A stretch of 64,000 bases of DNA, taken from NCBI GenBank assembly GCA_015062085.1, contig SUVI01000003.1, forward strand, positions 1 to 64,000, read 5' to 3'. This DNA is from Planctomycetaceae bacterium. Lineage in GTDB: Bacteria; Planctomycetota; Planctomycetia; Pirellulales; Thermoguttaceae. A program made the translations under genes and the position numbers. The stretch's first letter is position 1. The number at the start of each line of letters is the position of its first letter. The notes under the pieces were generated by a model. The model ran no database searches and was not told the DNA's origin. It saw only the letters and a program-made list of their open reading frames with translations. Below, one piece after another: positions 19,391 through 27,954 of the stretch.

Positions 19391-19477
19391 GACCCCATAA
19401 AACACGGTCTCAATCGGCGGTCAGTGACTCCGCCTCCACGCTCCGACCGGCGCCCCGAAAGCCGCCGATCACGCTAG
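19391..19477 (-). other. Structured trailer of the tRNA-Gln transcript
   Basis: Between the tRNA and its terminator the minus strand can form a GC-rich stem (19462-19469 with 19413-19420) enclosing a CG-rich loop, then a second hairpin GAGACC...GGGTCTC (19391-19412). It could be a processed 3' trailer or an independent small RNA. No match to a known family is recognised. Confidence 0.4.
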
Positions 19478-19548
19478 CAGGGGAATAGGGACTCGAACCC
19501 CAACTAAATGAACCAGAATCATTTGTGCTGCCATTACACGATTCCCCT
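19478..19548 (-). tRNA. tRNA-Gln(CTG)
   Basis: 71 nt. Acceptor stem AGGGGAA/TTCCCCT with discriminator G, D arm GTGT-AATGGCA-GCAC, anticodon stem AATGA/TCATT with loop TTCTGGT (anticodon CTG), and T arm TGGGG-TTCGAGT-CCCTA. The CCA end is not encoded (CTA follows). A promoter lies just upstream. Confidence 0.92.
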
Positions 19549-19561
19549 GAATATGAAGCAC

Positions 19562-19589
19562 ATTCTACCACATTTACTTTTTTCGTCAA
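19562..19589 (-). promoter_or_regulatory. Promoter of tRNA-Gln
   Basis: On the minus strand TTGACG (19584-19589), a 16-base spacer and TAGAAT (19562-19567), 14 bases before the tRNA. Confidence 0.65.
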
Positions 19590-19774
19590 GGGGGGGAGGG
19601 CAAAAATTTTTTCATTTACGTGCTGACGATAAAAAAATGGGAAAAGACAAAAATTATCTCGAAAACAGAAATAACACCAAAGCAAAAATACCCCATACAG
19701 GTGGTTTCTGAATGGCTTTGAGAAAAAATTTTAAGAAAATTGAGGTTTTTCTGGAAAAATGTCAGGATGGGCAC

Positions 19775-19803
19775 TTGCACAAAATCCTTTTCAGTGGTAT
19801 ACT
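19775..19803 (+). promoter_or_regulatory. Promoter of the probable 6S RNA
   Basis: TTGCAC (19775-19780), a 17-base spacer and TATACT (19798-19803). Predicted start near 19810. Confidence 0.65.
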
Positions 19804-19810
19804 TACACCA

Positions 19811-20044
19811 GAGTTGAGGAAAGATCTCAGCTCAAAAAACCTTCAACGCCTAACAGGCGGGAACTACCTATTGGTGAGCCGATAATGAGCTCGTAAGGAA
19901 CCCGTTTTAGATGTCTTCGGAGAATGTATCTGCGTGTGACTCCTCGAGAGAACGCGCATCACAGGAAATCGAAGCTCGGGTGTCCGCCTTTAATCTACGG
20001 GCTCTCCAATAATCCTGCCAACCTGGTGGTTGAAGGTTTTTTTT
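19811..20044 (+). ncRNA. ssrS: Probable 6S RNA
   Basis: A non-coding ~200-230-nt transcript with its own promoter. The closing stem ACCTTCAAC (19839-19847) pairs with GTTGAAGG (20029-20036), followed by eight T as terminator. Internally GGTGAGCCGATAAT (19873-19886) matches the conserved TGAGCCGATA block recalled from the enterobacterial 6S RNA, and later segments can pair back, giving the rod with a central bubble. Family knowledge: 6S RNA mimics an open promoter and sequesters housekeeping RNA polymerase. An extra hairpin (GAGTTGAG/CTCAGCTC, 19811-19833) precedes the rod. Confidence 0.6.
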
Positions 20045-20093
20045 GTGTCCATTTTTGCTGATTTTCACCTTATTTTATTCGCACAGATATACC

Positions 20094-21056
20094 ATGACGC
20101 AGCCAACTCCTCGGATCGAAACACTTCCGCCATCCTGCACCCACGTGATCCTTTCGCTGAATCCTAAAGCGGGTCGGCGTTCCTCGCGCGAACGTGCAGA
20201 AATTCTCGCGGGTTCCTTGCGTGAAGGCGGGCTTGAGGTCGAGATCCTGACAGACCTGGCACTGGTCGCGGAACGGGCGAACTCGCTGTATCGCGAGGGA
20301 AAACTGCGTGCGCTCATTGGAGTCGGCGGTGACGGAACGGCGGCGGAGCTGACGAATCGAACCGAGCCGGGAGTTCCGATCGCGCTTTTACCCAGCGGGA
20401 CGGCGAACATTCTGGCGAAACGGCTGAAGTATCCCTTTGATCCGCGGAAGTTTGCGAAGCTCATCCTTGCCGGACGAGTCATGCCGATGGATGCAGTCCA
20501 AGCGAACGGACGTATTTTTCTCGTGATGATCGGGTGCGGATTCGACGCCGAGGTGGTCAACCAGGTCCATGCGGCGCGAATGAGCAATCCGAAGGGGGCG
20601 CACATCAACTATCTGTCGTACATGAAACCGATCTTCCGGTCCATTTTGTCCTACCGATTCCCAAAAGTCCGTATCGAGTTCCTCAACGACGACGGTTCGC
20701 CAACGGGTGAGACGTACGATCGGCCGTGGGCGTTCATCTGCAACATTCCGAAGTACGGCTGGGGGATCCCGATCGCACCGGGTGCGAAGGAGTGGGACGG
20801 CGAGCTGAACGTCTGTCTCTGGCGCGGCGGGTCGCTTTGGAGCGGGTCGCTTCTGTCGCTCTTGGCACAGCTTGGGGGGATCCATCGTTTTTGGTGGCGG
20901 TGCACGATGCGGAAGGGGAGGAATTTCCGTTTGACCCTCACTCCGGGCCAGCGTACCGACGCGGTCGTGCCTTTCCAGCTAGACGGGGATCCGGGAGGAA
21001 ATTTGCCTGTTGAGGTCCGGATCTTGGAAAATCGCTTGACTGTTTTTGTGAAATAA
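20094..21056 (+). CDS. Diacylglycerol/sphingosine-kinase-family lipid kinase
   Basis: 320 residues. The start at 20094 avoids the GTG at 20043, which lies just inside the 6S terminator. The DAGK catalytic domain shows LNPKAGR (22-28), nucleotide loop GVGGDGTAAE (76-85) and LPSGTANILAKRL. The C-terminal beta-sandwich ends with FQLDGDPGGNLPVEV. Family knowledge: YegS/DgkB-like enzymes phosphorylate membrane lipids at the cytosolic face. The exact lipid is unknown. Confidence 0.85.
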   Translation: MTQPTPRIETLPPSCTHVILSLNPKAGRRSSRERAEILAGSLREGGLEVEILTDLALVAERANSLYREGKLRALIGVGGDGTAAELTNRTEPGVPIALLPSGTANILAKRLKYPFDPRKFAKLILAGRVMPMDAVQANGRIFLVMIGCGFDAEVVNQVHAARMSNPKGAHINYLSYMKPIFRSILSYRFPKVRIEFLNDDGSPTGETYDRPWAFICNIPKYGWGIPIAPGAKEWDGELNVCLWRGGSLWSGSLLSLLAQLGGIHRFWWRCTMRKGRNFRLTLTPGQRTDAVVPFQLDGDPGGNLPVEVRILENRLTVFVK

Positions 21057-21089
21057 CCTGCCAGACCTGCCTTTTAAGGAGACTTCCGC

Positions 21090-21920
21090 ATGAAAAAAAA
21101 CCGAATTACCGCGTGGGGCCGTTTCGCTGCCGTCTGCTGTTTGCTGGGGAGTTTTTGCCCTGAAATTCACGCTGTCGAGCCGACTCTGACGCCCGTGACG
21201 GAAGCGAGAGAACTGTTCAACGGCAAGGACCTGACGAACTGGTACCGATACATCAAAGATGAAGGAAAAGAGAACGACACGGCCGGCGTTTTTACCGTGC
21301 GGGACGGAAAGATCTGCATCTCCGGCGAGAAACTTGGCTGCATCACGACACATGAAGCGTTCGAGAATTACCGACTCATCGTAGAGTACCGATACACCGG
21401 GGCGGCGCTTCCTCCGCGTGAGGAGAGAACGCGCGATTGCGGCATCCTGCTGCATTCCGTTGGCGAGGACGGTGCGTGGGACGGGACTTGGATGTACTCC
21501 ATCGAGTGCAACATCATCGAAGGCGGTGCCGGCGACTTCATCGTCGTCGGGGACAAAAGCGAGGATTTTGCAGTCACGGCAAACGTCAAAGATGAGAAAA
21601 GTCCGAAGGGCTGCTGGATCTACGACCCAAATGGCAAACCGCAGACGATCAATGGCGGACGTATCGACTGGTGGGGACGCGATCCGCGCTGGGAGGACGT
21701 GAAGGGTTTCCGCGGGGCGCAGGATCTCGAAAAACCGATCGGCGAGTGGAACACGATCGAGGTCATCTGCGACGGGGACACGATTACGAATATCGTCAAC
21801 GGAGTCGTCGCGAACCGTGCATACAATGTGAAGCCTTCCTGCGGAAAGATCCAGATCCAGTCCGAATTTGCGGGCTTTGAATTCCGAAGGATCACCATCC
21901 TGCCGCTTGAGAAAAAGTAA
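21090..21920 (+). CDS. Secreted DUF1080 (3-keto-disaccharide hydrolase fold) protein
   Basis: 276 residues. AAGGAG lies eight bases before the ATG at 21090. Signal peptide to about residue 29. The mature domain begins with ELFNGKDLTNWYRY, the DUF1080 hallmark, and ends with AGFEFRRITILPL. Family knowledge: a concanavalin-like jelly roll abundant in Planctomycetes, with some members acting on 3-keto-glycosides. It lies 33 bases after the lipid kinase gene and is probably co-transcribed, without an obvious functional link. A second DUF1080 gene is at 61270-62337. Confidence 0.85.
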   Translation: MKKNRITAWGRFAAVCCLLGSFCPEIHAVEPTLTPVTEARELFNGKDLTNWYRYIKDEGKENDTAGVFTVRDGKICISGEKLGCITTHEAFENYRLIVEYRYTGAALPPREERTRDCGILLHSVGEDGAWDGTWMYSIECNIIEGGAGDFIVVGDKSEDFAVTANVKDEKSPKGCWIYDPNGKPQTINGGRIDWWGRDPRWEDVKGFRGAQDLEKPIGEWNTIEVICDGDTITNIVNGVVANRAYNVKPSCGKIQIQSEFAGFEFRRITILPLEKK

Positions 21921-21960
21921 AAATATTCCAACCAGATAATCTCTGCGTTTTCTAAAACAG

Positions 21961-21987
21961 GATCCGGTTTTCCTCCGGATCTTTTTT
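21961..21987 (+). terminator. Terminator of DUF1080 gene
   Basis: GATCCGG (21961-21967) and CCGGATC (21975-21981), then six T. Confidence 0.85.
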
Positions 21988-22197
21988 ATTTTTAAATTGT
22001 AACGGACCAGAAAACTCTGCCATCATGTTAAAATGCGGGGGGGGTGAGGGTTTAGATGAATTTTTTCAAAAAACGTTCATGGCTTTACGATAATTTTCCG
22101 CAGTACCGATATATCCTGTTTTTTAGTTTCTTGCGGAAGAACAGAAAAACGTCGAATATCGGTTGAAATACGAACGATCCCAACGAGAGGTAAAATC

Positions 22198-22641
22198 ATG
22201 AAAACCAATACAACAAAACTTCGCCGTGCCCTCACCGCGTTCGCCATGACCGGCGCGATGATGCCCATCGCCGACCTGACGCTCAATAACGTGACGCTCA
22301 AGTCCGAATCGGCCGACAACGCGGTCGTTTCCGGCGATTCGGTGGACCTCACAGGTAAAGGAACCGCCGGAATTTCCGGGCCGATCGCCATCAACGCACC
22401 GAGCAGCGTGACGCTCAGCGGCGAAATCACCGTGGACGGCGCCATCACGACGGGCAACACGATCCTCGCCATGGAAGACCGCGGCCTGCTGAACATCAGC
22501 CTCAACGAAAACCAAACAGCACTGGTCCTGAACATCACGGGCACCAGCGCCGTCCCGGAACCTGCCACGTGGGCGCTTTTGGTCCTCGGCGGGCTGGGAG
22601 TTTTCGGCATTGCACGCAGAAACCGCAAAGCGAAGAAATAA
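22198..22641 (+). CDS. Miniature PEP-CTERM protein, deletion derivative of the 5'-edge gene
   Basis: 147 residues. GAGAGGTAAAATC precedes the ATG. Residues 1-22 look like a signal peptide core (RRALTAFAMTGAMMP). From about 22269 to 22455 the DNA matches 1292-1477 nearly base for base, and from about 22458 to 22641 it matches 1773-1961, including the whole PEP-CTERM signal. The repeat domain is missing. The junction falls at a shared CAACACGA. It may still be exported and exosortase-processed, or it may be a dying copy. Function is unknown. Confidence 0.75.
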   Translation: MKTNTTKLRRALTAFAMTGAMMPIADLTLNNVTLKSESADNAVVSGDSVDLTGKGTAGISGPIAINAPSSVTLSGEITVDGAITTGNTILAMEDRGLLNISLNENQTALVLNITGTSAVPEPATWALLVLGGLGVFGIARRNRKAKK

Positions 22642-22676
22642 ACGCTGCTAAATTCTAAAACATTACCTCGGCAGGG

Positions 22677-22719
22677 CGGGCAGATCGTGTTTCGGCACAC
22701 TGCCCGTTCTGTTTTTCTT
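22677..22719 (+). terminator. Terminator of the miniature PEP-CTERM gene
   Basis: CGGGCAG (22677-22683) pairs with CTGCCCG (22700-22706), followed by a T-rich run GTTTTTCTT. Confidence 0.75.
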
Positions 22720-22795
22720 GTCTTCTGAACTAAAATCTGATACAGTTCCGAAAATGGAACAGAATGCGCAAAACCGATTTCAGGAGTTCAGGAAA

Positions 22796-24085
22796 ATGCA
22801 CGAAACCCAAATAACGATCGAAAAGATCCGTGCCCGGCAGATCCTCGACAGCCGCGGGATGCCGACGGTGGAAGTGGACGTTCATCTGGCAGACGGGACC
22901 ATCGGAACAGCCTCCGTCCCCAGCGGTTTGAGCCGAGGACGGCACGAAGCGGTCGAACTGCGTGACGGTATCCGCGATTTCTACAATGGCAAAAGCGTCT
23001 GGCAGGCCGTCCATAATGTGCACAAGATCCTCTCGGAGGAACTGCGCGGTGAAGACGTACGGGATCAGCGCAGGATCGATGACCGAATGATCGAGCTGGA
23101 CGGAACGCACGATAAACGGAACCTCGGCGCAAACACAGTGCTCGGTGTTTCGCTTGCGTGTGCACGAGCGGCAGCCAATTCTCTCCGCGTACCTCTTTTT
23201 CGGCATCTTGGCGGCCTTTTCGCGCATTCGCTCCCCGTACCGATGGTGAATGTCCTTAACGGCGGCGTTCACGCAGATGATCCGCTCGACATTCAAGAAT
23301 TCATGCTCGTTCCGCAGGGCTTCCGAAGTTTCAGCGACGCGCTGCGGGCCGTCTGTGAGACATTCTACGCACTGAAAACGCTCCTTCGAGAACGCGGACT
23401 CTCGACAAATGTGGGAGATGAAGGGGGTTTTGCACCCAATATCCCGTCCCATGAGCAGGCATTCGAGCTTCTCGTGGATGCGATGCGCCGTGCGGGATAC
23501 ATTCCGGGAGAGCAAATGCAGATCGCCATAGACACCGCCGCGAATGAGCTTTTTCTTGAAGACGGACACTACCGGCTCGGTGAGACGCAGTACTCGACGG
23601 AGGAACTGATCCGGCTTTACGAAAAATGGAGCGAAGATTACCCTCTCTGCTCTATCGAGGACGGCTTGGCGCAGGATGAGTGGGACGGCTGGACGCAGCT
23701 GACGGAACTGCTCGGCAGGAAGCTGCAGATCGTCGGCGATGACCTTTTCTGCACGAATACGGATCTTTTAAAGACCGGCATCCAGAAACACGCCGCGAAT
23801 GCGGTCCTCATCAAGCCGAACCAGGTCGGCACGCTCACGGAAACATTCGAGGCGATCCGGCTCGCGAAAAAACATGGTCTGCGCACCATCATCAGTCACC
23901 GAAGCGGCGAGACGACCGACTCTTTCATCTCGGACCTTGCCGTGGCGGTACAGGCGGACTTCATCAAATCCGGAAGCGTCTCACGTACCGAACGGACCTC
24001 GAAATATAATCAGCTCCTGCGCATCGAGCAGTACCTCGCCCAGCACTCCATTCCGACGGAAAGAGAAAGCGGAAAACTGGAATAA
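22796..24085 (+). CDS. eno: Enolase with altered catalytic loop
   Basis: 429 residues from the ATG at 22796, which follows AGGAG/AGGAAA; the frame extends to 22718 but the added residues are not enolase-like. It interconverts 2-phosphoglycerate and phosphoenolpyruvate. Core residues are present: NGGVHADDPLDIQEFM, VGDEGGFAPN (general acid Glu), SIEDGL and VGDDLF (Mg ligands), LIKPNQ (base Lys), ISHRSGE and IKSGS. The mobile loop that normally reads SGASTG is here SGLSRGRHE (43-51), a clear deviation, so a moonlighting or altered enzyme cannot be excluded. Confidence 0.85.
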   Translation: MHETQITIEKIRARQILDSRGMPTVEVDVHLADGTIGTASVPSGLSRGRHEAVELRDGIRDFYNGKSVWQAVHNVHKILSEELRGEDVRDQRRIDDRMIELDGTHDKRNLGANTVLGVSLACARAAANSLRVPLFRHLGGLFAHSLPVPMVNVLNGGVHADDPLDIQEFMLVPQGFRSFSDALRAVCETFYALKTLLRERGLSTNVGDEGGFAPNIPSHEQAFELLVDAMRRAGYIPGEQMQIAIDTAANELFLEDGHYRLGETQYSTEELIRLYEKWSEDYPLCSIEDGLAQDEWDGWTQLTELLGRKLQIVGDDLFCTNTDLLKTGIQKHAANAVLIKPNQVGTLTETFEAIRLAKKHGLRTIISHRSGETTDSFISDLAVAVQADFIKSGSVSRTERTSKYNQLLRIEQYLAQHSIPTERESGKLE

Positions 24086-24112
24086 AACCGGCAAAATGCG
24101 AACTCTGCGGGT

Positions 24113-25531
24113 TCATTTCAGACACAAAACTTTCGGGATCTTCGGCATCTCCTGTACGCTTTCCGATACCAAAGCTCCCTCCGCGTCAGGAAGATACGTA
24201 AAACGCTTCTGCTGCTCACAAGACCCCCAAAGCAGCATAAAAAGACAAAACAGAAGGCATCCGAATGAACAGCCTGCGCTTTCCTTTTCGATTTCTTTTA
24301 AGTTTCCGCGGTTTTTCCGGAGATTTTTTCCGGAAAAGACCGACTCCTGCTGAGAATTCGGCTCTAAAATTTTCCAGGCCTCCTCACTGCGTTTCTTTTT
24401 TCTTTCCTCTTCCTCTTTTTCCATCCTTGAAAGAAATTCCTGCGAAAAACTCAAGGACAGCAAAGGCTCCGTCCCCTGCGTCAGCGCCTCAATGAATTCC
24501 ACACACGAATCGAAACGCTCGGACGGCTCGGGAGAAAGCGCTCTCTGCAGCGCACGGTTCGTACGTGCGTCCAGCCATTCGACGACCGACGGTCTCCCCG
24601 TCGATTTCAGAACACCGAGCGCCACAGGATTTTCTCCCTGAAACGGCAGCGAGCCGGAAAGAAGTTCGTAGGCAGTCGAAGCGAGCGCGTACTGATCCGC
24701 CGATTTATCCTGCGGACGTGAAAGAAACTGCTCCGGCGCCATGTAGTGCGGCGTTCCCGACCCCAGACGGCAGAATTCCGGATGCGGGATGGTGCCGGAG
24801 ACCATATGGATCCGCGATGCGATCCCGAAATCGATGAGCCACGGGACCGGCGTGCCGTTCTGGTACGTAAACATGATGTTCGACGGTTTCACGTCACGGT
24901 GGATGATGCCTCGGGAATGCGCCAGATCCAGAGCCTGCGCGATCGGACACAAGATCGCCTGCACGTAATTCACCGGGATACCGCGTTCATACCCCGGCTG
25001 CGCGAGAAACCAGTCGCGAAGTGTTCCAGCCTCAGCATACGCCATGACGAGAAACCATCCGAAATCCGGGTCGTGGAACATTCCGTGGATCGGGCAGATA
25101 TTCGGGTGACTCAGCATTTTTGTGAGATGGAAGACCCGCCTGACTTCCGTCATGGCCGAATCGTTTCCGCGCAGCCTGTCCGAGAGGATCTTGCAGACGA
25201 CCTGCCGGACGACTTCACCACCTTCGATCTGCTCCGCCAGCCAAGTCTGCCCCATCCCGCCAGTTGCAATGTGCTGGACGAGCCGGTAATTCCGGTGCTC
25301 GCCAAGCCGATAGCCGGGATGAAGAGCGTCAAATTGCCGAATGTCGTAGTTTACCTCATCCGGCTGAAGCGTCGCCATGCTGTTTAAAGTATTCGCCCCG
25401 AATGTTCCCCCGAATGCCCGATCTTTTTCAGCAGACCGATCCGTGTGCGGTATCTCATTCATGTGCATTTCCGATCTATCAAAACAAAGGTCCCAGGGAG
25501 AAAGATCCCCAAGTTTATACATCAACGTCAT
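24113..25531 (-). CDS. Hanks-type Ser/Thr protein kinase with C-terminal membrane segment
   Basis: 472 residues. The start is ambiguous (25531, or a later Met such as MATLQPDEVN at residue 51); no strong ribosome binding site decides. Kinase motifs are in order: Gly-rich ATGGMGQTW, Lys in VVCKIL, HRDVKPSN, LIDFGIAS, and MAPEQF with SADQYALAS. A charged coiled region (EKEEEERKKKRSEEAW) follows, then a hydrophobic segment CSFGCLLFCLFMLLW near residue 430 and a short outer tail. The layout suggests a cytosolic kinase anchored in the membrane. Targets are unknown. It is convergent with eno. Confidence 0.87.
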   Translation of the reverse strand: MTLMYKLGDLSPWDLCFDRSEMHMNEIPHTDRSAEKDRAFGGTFGANTLNSMATLQPDEVNYDIRQFDALHPGYRLGEHRNYRLVQHIATGGMGQTWLAEQIEGGEVVRQVVCKILSDRLRGNDSAMTEVRRVFHLTKMLSHPNICPIHGMFHDPDFGWFLVMAYAEAGTLRDWFLAQPGYERGIPVNYVQAILCPIAQALDLAHSRGIIHRDVKPSNIMFTYQNGTPVPWLIDFGIASRIHMVSGTIPHPEFCRLGSGTPHYMAPEQFLSRPQDKSADQYALASTAYELLSGSLPFQGENPVALGVLKSTGRPSVVEWLDARTNRALQRALSPEPSERFDSCVEFIEALTQGTEPLLSLSFSQEFLSRMEKEEEERKKKRSEEAWKILEPNSQQESVFSGKNLRKNRGNLKEIEKESAGCSFGCLLFCLFMLLWGSCEQQKRFTYLPDAEGALVSESVQEMPKIPKVLCLK

Positions 25532-25590
25532 CTTCTTTCATTTTACCCCAAAAAACCGCATACCGCAAGGGGGACCAACAAAAATAAAAC

Positions 25591-25790
25591 AGGTCCATCC
25601 GGGAACTGCGCCCCGGTTTTACCACTGAAAACACAGAAAACTCACAGAGTCACACTGAAAGGGAACACGAAAAGCACGAAAAAACGCGGATCTCACGAAA
25701 TTTTTTAAAAACAATGGAATTTTTTAAAAACAACTTCGTGTCTTTTCGCATCTTTCGGGAAATTCGTGTCAGGGCACATTCCAGCCTTTT
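25591..25790 (-). repeat. MITE-like palindromic repeat, copy D
   Basis: Reverse orientation: AGGTCCATCCGGGAACTGCG at 25590-25609, TTTTACCACTGAAAACACAG, then CACGAAATTTTTTAAAAA around the centre (with a short duplication of the TTTTTTAAAAACAA block) and AATTCGTGTCAGGGCAC. The left terminal repeat is missing. It fills the gap between the kinase and GH43-like genes. Confidence 0.75.
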
Positions 25791-25961
25791 TTCCTCTTTT
25801 CTTTAAAATTTCAACTCCTCCCCCCTGTCTTTTTTTGTGATTTTGTGTTAAACTGGGGACGTTGTGCGGTTTCCGACCGCGTTTTTGCCCGGTATCGGCC
25901 TGATGCGCCCAGATATTCCGGGAAAACAGACACCTGCCCTTAAAAAAATTGGAGATCCTGC

Positions 25962-27089
25962 ATGAAAAAAACACGTAAGACGATCGTTTCCATGCTTTCC
26001 GCCGTTTCGTCCGGTCTCGCTGTTTCATCCGGCATCGCTCTTTCTGCTCTGCTTCTGCCGGTCAACTCAGCAAACGCAGTCGAAGCCCTCTACACCGTGC
26101 CGGAAGGGACCGTTTCCATCACTCCCGCCGACTTCGCGCCGCTCGCCGAGCCGGAAATGCTCTTCCCGAATGAAAAGACCAAAGGACTTGAACAGTGGGT
26201 CCCGAACAAAGCGAAAGATCCATCCATCATCTGGTTCCGCGACCGTTACCTCATGTATTTCTCGATCTTCCCGACCAAAGACACGCCCATCGACTGCTGC
26301 CTGGGCATCGGCATCGCGGAGAGCAAAGACCTCGTTCAGTGGGACGTGGTCGGAGTGATCCCGCCGCTGACGGAGATCGACAAAAAAGGCTGCGGCGCAC
26401 CATGCGTCAAAGTCTGGGATGACCAGGTCCACATTTTCTATCAGTCCTACGGCAACGGCCCGAAAGACGCGATCATTTACGCGACGTCGAAAGATGGGAT
26501 CAAATTCACGCCGCATGAACAGAATCCGATCTTCTTCCCCTCCGGTAACTGGTCGAACGGACGGGCGATCGACGCAGATTTCTTTGAATTCAAAGGCAAG
26601 TGTTTCCTTTACGTCGCGACTCGCGATCCTGCCGGAAAGATCCAGAAACTCGCCGTCGCCGTCGCTGATGACCGCGATGAGCTTGGTCGTCCGAACTGGA
26701 AACTCGCGAAAGATGCGCCGATCCTGGAACCGGAACTTCCGTGGGAGACCCGCTGCATCGAAGCACCGACCGTCATTGAACGCAATGGCCGTGCGTACAT
26801 GTTCTACGCAGGCGGGTACAACAATGACCCGCAGCACATCGGCGTGGCGGTGAGCGACGACGGAATCAACTACACACGCCTCTGGGACGTCCCATTCATC
26901 ACGAACGGCCCGGAAGGTCAGTGGAACCGCTCGGAATCCGGTCACCCCGGCATTTTCCAAGACCGCGATGGACAGACGTACCTCTTCTTCCAGGGAAATC
27001 CGACCAAGGGGAAGACTTGGTATCTCTCGAAAGTCAAGATCGGCTGGAAGCAGGGCGAGAAGTCTGAAATTCCTTACGTGATGGAATGA
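25962..27089 (+). CDS. Secreted five-bladed beta-propeller glycosidase-like protein (GH43/GH32 fold)
   Basis: 375 residues. TTGGAGATCCTGC precedes the ATG. Signal peptide to about residue 39 (NSANA). The mature protein starts each blade with strings such as KDPSIIWFRDRYLMYFS, GAPCVKVWDDQVHIFYQSYG, RAIDADFFEFKGKCFLYV and EAPTVIERNGRAYMFYAGG, typical of the GH43/62/32/68 propeller with acidic residues facing the centre (KDPS, AIDAD, IEAPT). The substrate is not predictable. First gene of a three-gene operon with the BPL_N-like genes. Confidence 0.75.
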   Translation: MKKTRKTIVSMLSAVSSGLAVSSGIALSALLLPVNSANAVEALYTVPEGTVSITPADFAPLAEPEMLFPNEKTKGLEQWVPNKAKDPSIIWFRDRYLMYFSIFPTKDTPIDCCLGIGIAESKDLVQWDVVGVIPPLTEIDKKGCGAPCVKVWDDQVHIFYQSYGNGPKDAIIYATSKDGIKFTPHEQNPIFFPSGNWSNGRAIDADFFEFKGKCFLYVATRDPAGKIQKLAVAVADDRDELGRPNWKLAKDAPILEPELPWETRCIEAPTVIERNGRAYMFYAGGYNNDPQHIGVAVSDDGINYTRLWDVPFITNGPEGQWNRSESGHPGIFQDRDGQTYLFFQGNPTKGKTWYLSKVKIGWKQGEKSEIPYVME

Positions 27090-27118
27090 GACGTATGTTT
27101 TTCAGAATCAAACTTTAG

Positions 27119-27149
27119 GAAAGGGGCCGTTTTGCTCCTTTCCTCTTTC
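27119..27149 (+). terminator. Hairpin between operon genes, possible attenuator
   Basis: GGAAAGG (27119-27125) and CCTTTCC (27138-27144) with only a short TCTTT run, so read-through into the next gene is likely. Confidence 0.5.
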
Positions 27150-27176
27150 CGATAAAATTCAGAAAAGGTTTTCAAA

Positions 27177-27932
27177 ATGAAATTTCCCAAACTTGCGTTT
27201 TCTTCTCTTTTCGCCATTTTGTTTTTCTGCATGAGTCTGAACCTTTGGGCTGCAGAAACGATCCGAGTCGCGATCTACCAGGATAAGGGCGTCGCGAAGA
27301 AAGCCCCGCCGCTTCTGGCAGAGATCCTCGCAAAAGACCCAGCTTTCGAGACGCAGCTCGTGAATGGTCAGGACATTCGGGACGGGATCTTGGATCAGTT
27401 TGACCTTTTCCTGCTTCCCGGAGGCTCCGGACGCGGTGAGGCAGCCTCGATGCAGCCGGAAGGCGTGGAAAAAGTCAAAGAATTCGTTCATTCCGGAAAA
27501 GGTTACCTTGGGATCTGCGCCGGCGCGTATTTTCCGATACAGCAGGAGTTCATGAACGCAAAGACGAAAAGCCCCAAATGGGTGCGCGGTCAGGCAATGC
27601 TGGAAGTCGAGCTGACGGAATCCGGTGTGGAGATATTTGGCGAAGAATTCAAAGAGAAACAGCTCATCCGCTACCATAACGGCCCGATCATCGACATCAA
27701 CGTGGATCCGAACGGCCCGAAAGTCGAAGTTCTTTCCTGGTTCCGAACCGAAGTCTCCAAAGGCGATGCCCCGGTCGGCATCCAGGTCAACTCGCCCGCC
27801 ATGGTCAAAACGACTTACGGAAAAGGGCACATCATCACATTCAGTCCGCACCCAGAAAGCAGCGGCAGTGAAACACTGACCCTTTTCGTTCCGCGTGCCC
27901 TGCACTATCTGCAATCCCAACAGTCCAACTAA
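27177..27932 (+). CDS. Secreted BPL_N/ThuA-like class I glutamine-amidotransferase-fold protein, copy 1
   Basis: 251 residues. Signal peptide (LFAILFFCMSLNLWAAE). Family-like motifs: VAIYQDKG, LFLLPGGSGRGEA (78-89), nucleophile-elbow Cys114 in GYLGICAGAYF, and a C-terminal TFSPHPESS whose His could complete the dyad. Family knowledge: the domain is found at the N-terminus of some biotin-protein ligases and in stand-alone secreted planctomycete proteins of unknown activity. It is followed 22 bases later by a paralogue. Confidence 0.75.
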   Translation: MKFPKLAFSSLFAILFFCMSLNLWAAETIRVAIYQDKGVAKKAPPLLAEILAKDPAFETQLVNGQDIRDGILDQFDLFLLPGGSGRGEAASMQPEGVEKVKEFVHSGKGYLGICAGAYFPIQQEFMNAKTKSPKWVRGQAMLEVELTESGVEIFGEEFKEKQLIRYHNGPIIDINVDPNGPKVEVLSWFRTEVSKGDAPVGIQVNSPAMVKTTYGKGHIITFSPHPESSGSETLTLFVPRALHYLQSQQSN

Positions 27933-27954
27933 AACCTTTCATTAAGGAGTCCAA

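Noticed and set aside
19811..19833. RNase P RNA start (GAGGAAAG motif)
   Set aside because: The transcript is only ~230 nt and lacks the other conserved RNase P regions; the rod with TGAGCCGATA fits 6S RNA.
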